In this document: piece by piece, positions 5,383 through 8,850 of the stretch | Layout of the letters: every line of letters starts with the position of its first letter | Position numbering within the stretch: the first letter of the stretch is position 1 | NCBI GenBank assembly: GCA_030631415.1 | Contig: DAOVLE010000216.1 | Location: 1 to 8,850, forward strand | DNA: 8,850 nucleotides | Reading direction: 5' to 3' | Origin: JAAEQG01 sp023133475 | GTDB taxonomy: Bacteria > Planctomycetota > Phycisphaerae > UBA1845 | Translations under genes and position numbers: made by a program | Notes under the pieces: generated by a model | The model's input: only the letters and a program-made list of their open reading frames with translations | Databases searched by the model: none | Told to the model about the DNA's origin: nothing

Positions 5383-6753
5383 ATGGACCAACAGACTCGT
5401 TACTACAGCACCAACCATAAAGTGCCCGAGGTGAAACTACGTGAGGCATTGCTCCAAGGGCAAGCCGGCGACCTGGGCCTGTTTATGCCCAAACACCTCC
5501 CCCACTGGACGACCGAAGAGCTTGCCGACCTGGCGGATCGGCCTTACGCCGAAATCGCTCATCTGGCCCTGCGACGATTCACCGGGGGGATGCTGGGCGA
5601 CAGCGAGTGCCGGGCATTGTGCAACGATGCCTACGACTTCGACGTCCCGCTCGAACACGTCACCCGCAAGACTTATGTCATGCGTCTGGACCGGGGGCCT
5701 ACTGCCTCGTTCAAAGACTTCGCAGCCCGCATGATGGCTCGCTGGTTGGGGCGGTTGGTTCGTGATCGGGGCGGCGAGCTGGTGATTCTGACCGCCACCT
5801 CCGGCGACACCGGCAGTGCCGTGGCCCATGCGTTCCACGGCGTGGAGGGCATCCGGGTGGTGGTGCTGTTTCCTGTTAAAGAGGTCTCCGACCGCCAGCG
5901 GAAGCAGATGACCACCATCGGCGGGAACGTCACCACCACCGCCGTCGAGGGCAAGTTCGACGACTGCCAGGCGATGGTCAAACGTGCATTTGCCGACCCG
6001 AGCCTGACAAGCATCCGCCTGACGTCAGCCAACTCGATCAACATAGGCCGACTGCTGCCTCAATCGGTTTACTACATCTATGCCTACACTCGCCTGGCTG
6101 ACATAGCCGCCGGTGAGCCGATCATCTTCTGTGTGCCCTCGGGCAACTTCGGGGACATGATGGGTGGGTTGCTGGCTGGTCGCATGGGGTTGCCGGTCCG
6201 CCGGTTCGTCATCGCCACCAACGCCAACGACGAGGTGCCCCGGTTCCTGGCCACCGGGCGTTATGAGAAGATCGTCCCCTCACGGGTCTGCATCTCGAAT
6301 GCGATGAACGTGGGGCACCCTTCCAATCTGGCCCGGTTGGTGGACCTCTACGGCGGGCGGATGGATGAGCAGGGCACACTCCACCAACCACCGGACTTCA
6401 ATGCCATGGGCTGCGACCTCTACGCGGTCGGCATCAACGACGACGAGACCCGCCGCACCATCAAGGAGGCTTATGCACAGTTCAACTTGTTGCTTGAGCC
6501 GCACGGTGCGGTCGGTTGGGCTGGTTTGACCAGGTTCTTCACCGAGCATCCCGAAGATGCGGATGTCTTAACCGTGTCACTGGAGACCGCTCACCCAGCC
6601 AAGTTCCCCGACGAGATTCGCGCTTGTGTGGGGGTGGACCCGGACCCGCCGCCGAGTCTCGTCGGGCTCGACCAACGCAAGGAATGCTATACCACCATCC
6701 CTGCGGACTACGATGCCTTTCACGAAATGCTGGTGGGCGAGTTCAAACGGTAA
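5383..6753 (+). CDS. thrC: Threonine synthase
   Basis: Converts O-phospho-L-homoserine to L-threonine and phosphate with pyridoxal phosphate, the last step of threonine synthesis, in the cytoplasm. It has 456 residues, a normal length for the longer bacterial form. The N-terminus RYYSTNHKVPEVKLREALLQ and the GLFMPKHLP segment (32-40) are family hallmarks. The lysine that forms the Schiff base with PLP is K111 in GPTASFKDFAARMM. TATSGDTGSA (137-146), SANSINIGRLLPQ (215-227) and PSGNFGD (252-258) follow in the expected order, and EPHGAVG with HPAKFPDEI lies near the end. No key residue is missing, and the gene reads cleanly from ATG to TAA. There is no clear Shine-Dalgarno sequence. It lies 62 nt after the secreted-protein gene with no terminator seen between, so read-through is likely. 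Neither hom nor thrB is in the window. Confidence 0.97.
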   Translation: MDQQTRYYSTNHKVPEVKLREALLQGQAGDLGLFMPKHLPHWTTEELADLADRPYAEIAHLALRRFTGGMLGDSECRALCNDAYDFDVPLEHVTRKTYVMRLDRGPTASFKDFAARMMARWLGRLVRDRGGELVILTATSGDTGSAVAHAFHGVEGIRVVVLFPVKEVSDRQRKQMTTIGGNVTTTAVEGKFDDCQAMVKRAFADPSLTSIRLTSANSINIGRLLPQSVYYIYAYTRLADIAAGEPIIFCVPSGNFGDMMGGLLAGRMGLPVRRFVIATNANDEVPRFLATGRYEKIVPSRVCISNAMNVGHPSNLARLVDLYGGRMDEQGTLHQPPDFNAMGCDLYAVGINDDETRRTIKEAYAQFNLLLEPHGAVGWAGLTRFFTEHPEDADVLTVSLETAHPAKFPDEIRACVGVDPDPPPSLVGLDQRKECYTTIPADYDAFHEMLVGEFKR

Positions 6754-6799
6754 GAGGTGTTCTGGTTGCGGGCGGTTACTTTCAGTGTAAATATTCAGT

Positions 6800-6828
6800 A
6801 AACCCGTATGCGGAATAGCATGGGTTTT
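6800..6828 (+). terminator. Hairpin with short T-run after thrC
   Basis: AAACCC (with a GT bulge) and ATGC pair with GCAT and GGGTTT around a GGAATA loop, and the stem runs into TTTT. It lies 46 nt after the thrC stop. The stem is short and bulged, so strength is uncertain, but position and shape fit the end of the thrC transcript. Confidence 0.45.
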
Positions 6829-6830
6829 GT

Positions 6831-6990
6831 GGCGGGTGGTCTGGGCAATGGGTGGCAGACAAGGCCCGCGCCAATACTTCCAGCGCCAAGCACGGGCAAG
6901 GACCGCCAAGTGGCGTCATCGCATGATGAACGTCTTCTGGGGGCGGTCCTTGCCCGTGCCACCCAACTCTACTTGCCCTGGCCACCCGCC
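6831..6990. mobile_element. 160-bp palindromic element with 18-bp terminal inverted repeats (copy A)
   Basis: The ends, GGCGGGTGGTCTGGGCAA (6831-6848) and TTGCCCTGGCCACCCGCC (6973-6990), are inverted repeats matching at 16 of 18 positions. Inside, a perfect 18-bp inverted repeat pairs 6890-6907 (GCACGGGCAAGGACCGCC) with 6942-6959. The element has no credible coding region. Two blocks recur in copy B: 6858-6877 is identical to 8707-8726, and 6889-6932 matches 8807-8850 at 41 of 44 positions. Repetition, terminal inverted repeats and nested palindromes fit a non-autonomous MITE-like or REP/BIME-like element. No clear target-site duplication is visible. Confidence 0.75.
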
Positions 6991-7124
6991 GCTTGGATCA
7001 AGAGGCTTCTTGCGGTAGAATGATGATCGAGAGTTCGGCAAAGGAGAAATCTCGGATAATGGCATCACCTTGCCACATAGGGTCCGCGCGATCGTGGAAA
7101 CACGTCCGTGGGGGCCTGCAAATC

Positions 7125-7130
7125 AGGAGG
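7125..7130 (+). promoter_or_regulatory. Consensus Shine-Dalgarno AGGAGG
   Basis: AGGAGG lies 8 nt before the ATG at 7139 and fixes the start of the secreted protein there. The longer reading from TTG 7070 would place this site within the gene and bury the signal peptide. Confidence 0.8.
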
Positions 7131-7138
7131 CACCGGCC

Positions 7139-7942
7139 ATGTTTGGCGGATTCGTCATGATAGTACCTGCGGGGATCAACATAGGCCTGTTCCTCGGAGG
7201 CGTATTGCCGGCTTCGGCGGGCACCTGGGGTGTCGTTGAAGATATCAATCGGTGCATGGACCTCGATGATTACCCGGCCTTCCATGCGTGCATAACCGGA
7301 CCGGAGGGTGGTCCTTACCCACCGGGCTGTGAAGTGTTCGACAGTGACAGCGACGGCGACGTGGACCTGATCGACTTCGCCGTCTTTCAGGACGCGTTTG
7401 GCATGCCGACCGGCGCCTGTTGCTTCCCCGGTGGGACCTGCAAGGTAAGCACGGCCGAAGCATGCGCTGAGGCCGGGGGGGGTTATGGAGGCAACGGATC
7501 GTCCTGCGATCCGAACCCCTGCCCGCGACCGGGGAACACCTGCGACATGCCCCTTGTAGTCCGTCTGCCGGAGGACATGGGGTCGAACTTAGTCTACGTC
7601 GATCTGAACACCACCTGTGGTCGACGGAACGACTACGACGACACCTGTCTGGACTATTACGACGGCGGGGAGGATGTCATCTATGAGCTGATCGTCTCTT
7701 CCGCGTTGCTGGTGCTCATTGAACTGGACCCGATGAGCAGCGAGTGGACCGGCATGGCGATCGACGACACCTGTCCCCTATCCGATCCGTGCATGGGCTC
7801 AAGCACCAACGATGCGTCGTTTCCCCACTTCATCGATGTTGTCCTTCTGAGCGAGGGCACTTATTACCTGATGATCGACACCTGGCCCCCGCCGGATTGC
7901 ATTCCCCAGTACGAACTGACGATCTCCTTGGTGCTTCCTTAA
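7139..7942 (+). CDS. Secreted dockerin-like protein with Cys motif and PPC-like domain
   Basis: Encodes 267 residues. A signal peptide occupies about residues 1-27 (hydrophobic core, PASA before GTW). A dockerin/EF-hand-like segment follows at about 34-88. Its second calcium loop is clear (DSDSDGDVDLID, 68-79, followed by FAVFQDAFG). The first half (DINRCMDLDDYPAFHACITGP) has lost its DxDxDG loop. GACCFPGGTC (92-101) begins a cysteine-rich linker to about residue 135, a combination I associate with secreted planctomycete proteins. The C-terminal part (about 136-267) has GGEDVIYELIV, DDTCPLSDPC and LSEGTYYLMIDTWP, in the order expected for a PPC-like beta-sandwich domain. No enzyme active site is seen; a binding or cell-surface role is likely. 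It is a single gene with its own strong ribosome binding site, between the palindromic element and the acetyltransferase. The domain names come from motif memory and need a profile search. Confidence 0.8.
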   Translation: MFGGFVMIVPAGINIGLFLGGVLPASAGTWGVVEDINRCMDLDDYPAFHACITGPEGGPYPPGCEVFDSDSDGDVDLIDFAVFQDAFGMPTGACCFPGGTCKVSTAEACAEAGGGYGGNGSSCDPNPCPRPGNTCDMPLVVRLPEDMGSNLVYVDLNTTCGRRNDYDDTCLDYYDGGEDVIYELIVSSALLVLIELDPMSSEWTGMAIDDTCPLSDPCMGSSTNDASFPHFIDVVLLSEGTYYLMIDTWPPPDCIPQYELTISLVLP

Positions 7943-8061
7943 GAGGAACCTGGCGGATTCGGGATCAACTCGCGTTGTGGGCCGGGGGCTGTCCTGGTAA
8001 AATAGGGCAACTATCGTTGTAGATGGAGAGTCTCGGCTCAGCGATTCGGAGCTCGCCGGCG

Positions 8062-8844
8062 ATGGCAAAGAAGAAACCGTCAAGCGCACATGCAGGCCTG
8101 ATCGTTCGCGCGCTTTCTCCCGAAGACTGGCCGACCATCGAAGCACTGTTTGGCCGTAACGGCGCGTGCGGCGGATGCTGGTGCATGTGGTGGCGAAGAG
8201 AGCGTGGCGGCAAGCTATGGGAGCAGAACAAGGGGGCAAGTAACAAACGAGCGTTCAAGAAGCTTGTCACTACCGGCAAGGTCTTCGGGTGCCTGGCGTT
8301 CTCGGAGGATCAGCCCGTGGGGTGGTGCTGCATAGGTCCGCGTGCCGACTTTCCTCGTCTCCAGCGCACAAAAGGGCTCGATACCAATTGGGGCGAGCGC
8401 ACATGGTCCGTCACGTGTTTCTTCATTCGCTCGGGATGGCGACATCAAGGCGTTGCAACGGCTCTGCTGAAAGAAGCCGTTGAAGTCGCGCGAGCCAACG
8501 GAGCCAAGGAACTCGAGGCTTATCCGGTTCGGCCCAAAGCCGCCGGTGCCGGCGATATCCCCGCGGCCTTTGCCTGGACTGGCGTCCCGCGCTTGTTTGA
8601 AAAAGTCAAGTTCAGAAACGTCACGCCGCCGGGCAACTCGCGGGCCATCTACCGAAAAGTGTTTCGACACCGCAGGCGGCCGGTGGCCAGGGCAACGTGT
8701 GGCACGGACAAGGCCCGCGCCAATACGTCTGGAACAACCACCAAAGCCTTGTCGCGGGCCTTGTCCGTGAGCCTGTCACGCAGCGCCCACGGAGCTTCCA
8801 ACGCCCAGCACGGGCAAGGACCGCCAGGTAACGTCATCGCATGA
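8062..8844 (+). CDS. GNAT-family N-acetyltransferase with a repeat-derived C-terminal tail
   Basis: Transfers an acetyl group from acetyl-CoA to an unknown substrate, probably in the cytoplasm. The core spans residues 12-202 of 260: a first strand LIVRALSPEDW, a CGGCWCMWWR segment (37-45) typical of one GNAT subgroup, a central strand with WSVTCFFI (115-122), then the CoA pyrophosphate-binding turn RHQGVATALL (127-136), and AFAWTGVPRLFEKVKF (170-185) in the last part of the fold. I chose ATG 8062 because GGAG lies 10 nt before it; ATG 8023 is in frame, adds 13 residues and has no such site. The normal protein probably ends near IYRKVFR (196-202). The remaining ~55 residues, rich in Ser, Ala, Arg and Thr, are read from copy B of the palindromic element, which begins at about 8678, so the original stop has been replaced. 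Whether the tail affects activity cannot be seen. Confidence 0.85.
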   Translation: MAKKKPSSAHAGLIVRALSPEDWPTIEALFGRNGACGGCWCMWWRRERGGKLWEQNKGASNKRAFKKLVTTGKVFGCLAFSEDQPVGWCCIGPRADFPRLQRTKGLDTNWGERTWSVTCFFIRSGWRHQGVATALLKEAVEVARANGAKELEAYPVRPKAAGAGDIPAAFAWTGVPRLFEKVKFRNVTPPGNSRAIYRKVFRHRRRPVARATCGTDKARANTSGTTTKALSRALSVSLSRSAHGASNAQHGQGPPGNVIA

Positions 8845-8850
8845 TGAACG
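8678..8850. mobile_element. Longer copy of the palindromic element (copy B), cut by the window end
   Basis: The left end GGCCGGTGGCCAGGGCAA (8678-8695) differs at one position from the reverse complement of copy A's right end. Copy B carries about 69 extra bases between its two shared blocks. That extra part supplies the partner of a perfect 17-bp inverted repeat: CACGGACAAGGCCCGCG at 8703-8719 and its complement at 8753-8769. Copy A lacks the right arm, so A looks like a deletion derivative, or B is a two-module form. The right end lies outside the window. Confidence 0.7.

Noticed and set aside
6782..6985. Minus-strand frame over copy A, and a similar one at 8649-8837 over copy B, sharing GGPCPC- and LARALS-like peptides
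   Set aside because: The shared peptides are translations of the repeated element in the same orientation, not evidence of a protein family.
7070..7138. TTG start giving the dockerin-like protein 23 extra residues
   Set aside because: AGGAGG 8 nt before ATG 7139 and the signal peptide beginning there show the shorter start is right.

Overview
The window is GC-rich and bacterial. My inference is a member of the Planctomycetota, probably of the Phycisphaerae type. This rests on the secreted protein at 7139-7942, which joins an EF-hand/dockerin-like repeat to a GACCFPGGTC-type cysteine motif, and on the small Cys-anchored membrane protein at 1417-1620. It is a judgement from remembered family style, not a search result. 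There are no rRNA or tRNA genes and no CRISPR array.

Layout. 1-428: a strong hairpin, then about 290 bases with no convincing gene. 429-1151: a pentaheme c-type cytochrome of the paired-CXXCH kind; its signal peptide appears to be cut by an in-frame TAG. 1152-1880: a repeat-rich intergenic stretch with TGGAAAA heptamer arrays in both orientations, a perfect-stem terminator, a 29-bp direct repeat and a C11 tract, surrounding a small minus-strand membrane protein gene. 1940-5320: a co-directional cluster of a membrane sensor histidine kinase with a cysteine-rich juxtamembrane region, a sigma-54 activator reduced to its AAA+ and Fis-type HTH domains, and a secreted protein of unknown function. 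5383-6753: threonine synthase (thrC). 6800-6990: a terminator-like hairpin and a 160-bp palindromic element with 18-bp terminal inverted repeats. 7139-7942: a secreted dockerin-like/PPC-like protein. 8062-8844: a GNAT acetyltransferase whose last ~55 codons lie inside a second, longer copy of the same palindromic element, which runs off the window.

How the genes relate. The kinase and the sigma-54 activator look like a former two-component pair that has lost about 500 bp. The kinase runs normally through its G2 box, then at an 11-nt junction (3161-3171) the sequence becomes the AAA+ domain of the response regulator, in another frame. The last part of the kinase ATPase domain and the whole receiver domain are missing, so the phosphorelay cannot work as drawn. 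The secreted protein begins 17 nt after the activator and is probably in the same transcript. Threonine synthase is housekeeping and probably sits there by chance.

I did not find a new defence or mobile system. The points most worth checking are the kinase/regulator deletion, the palindromic element and its capture as the tail of the acetyltransferase, the amber codon in the cytochrome signal peptide, and the facing heptamer arrays.
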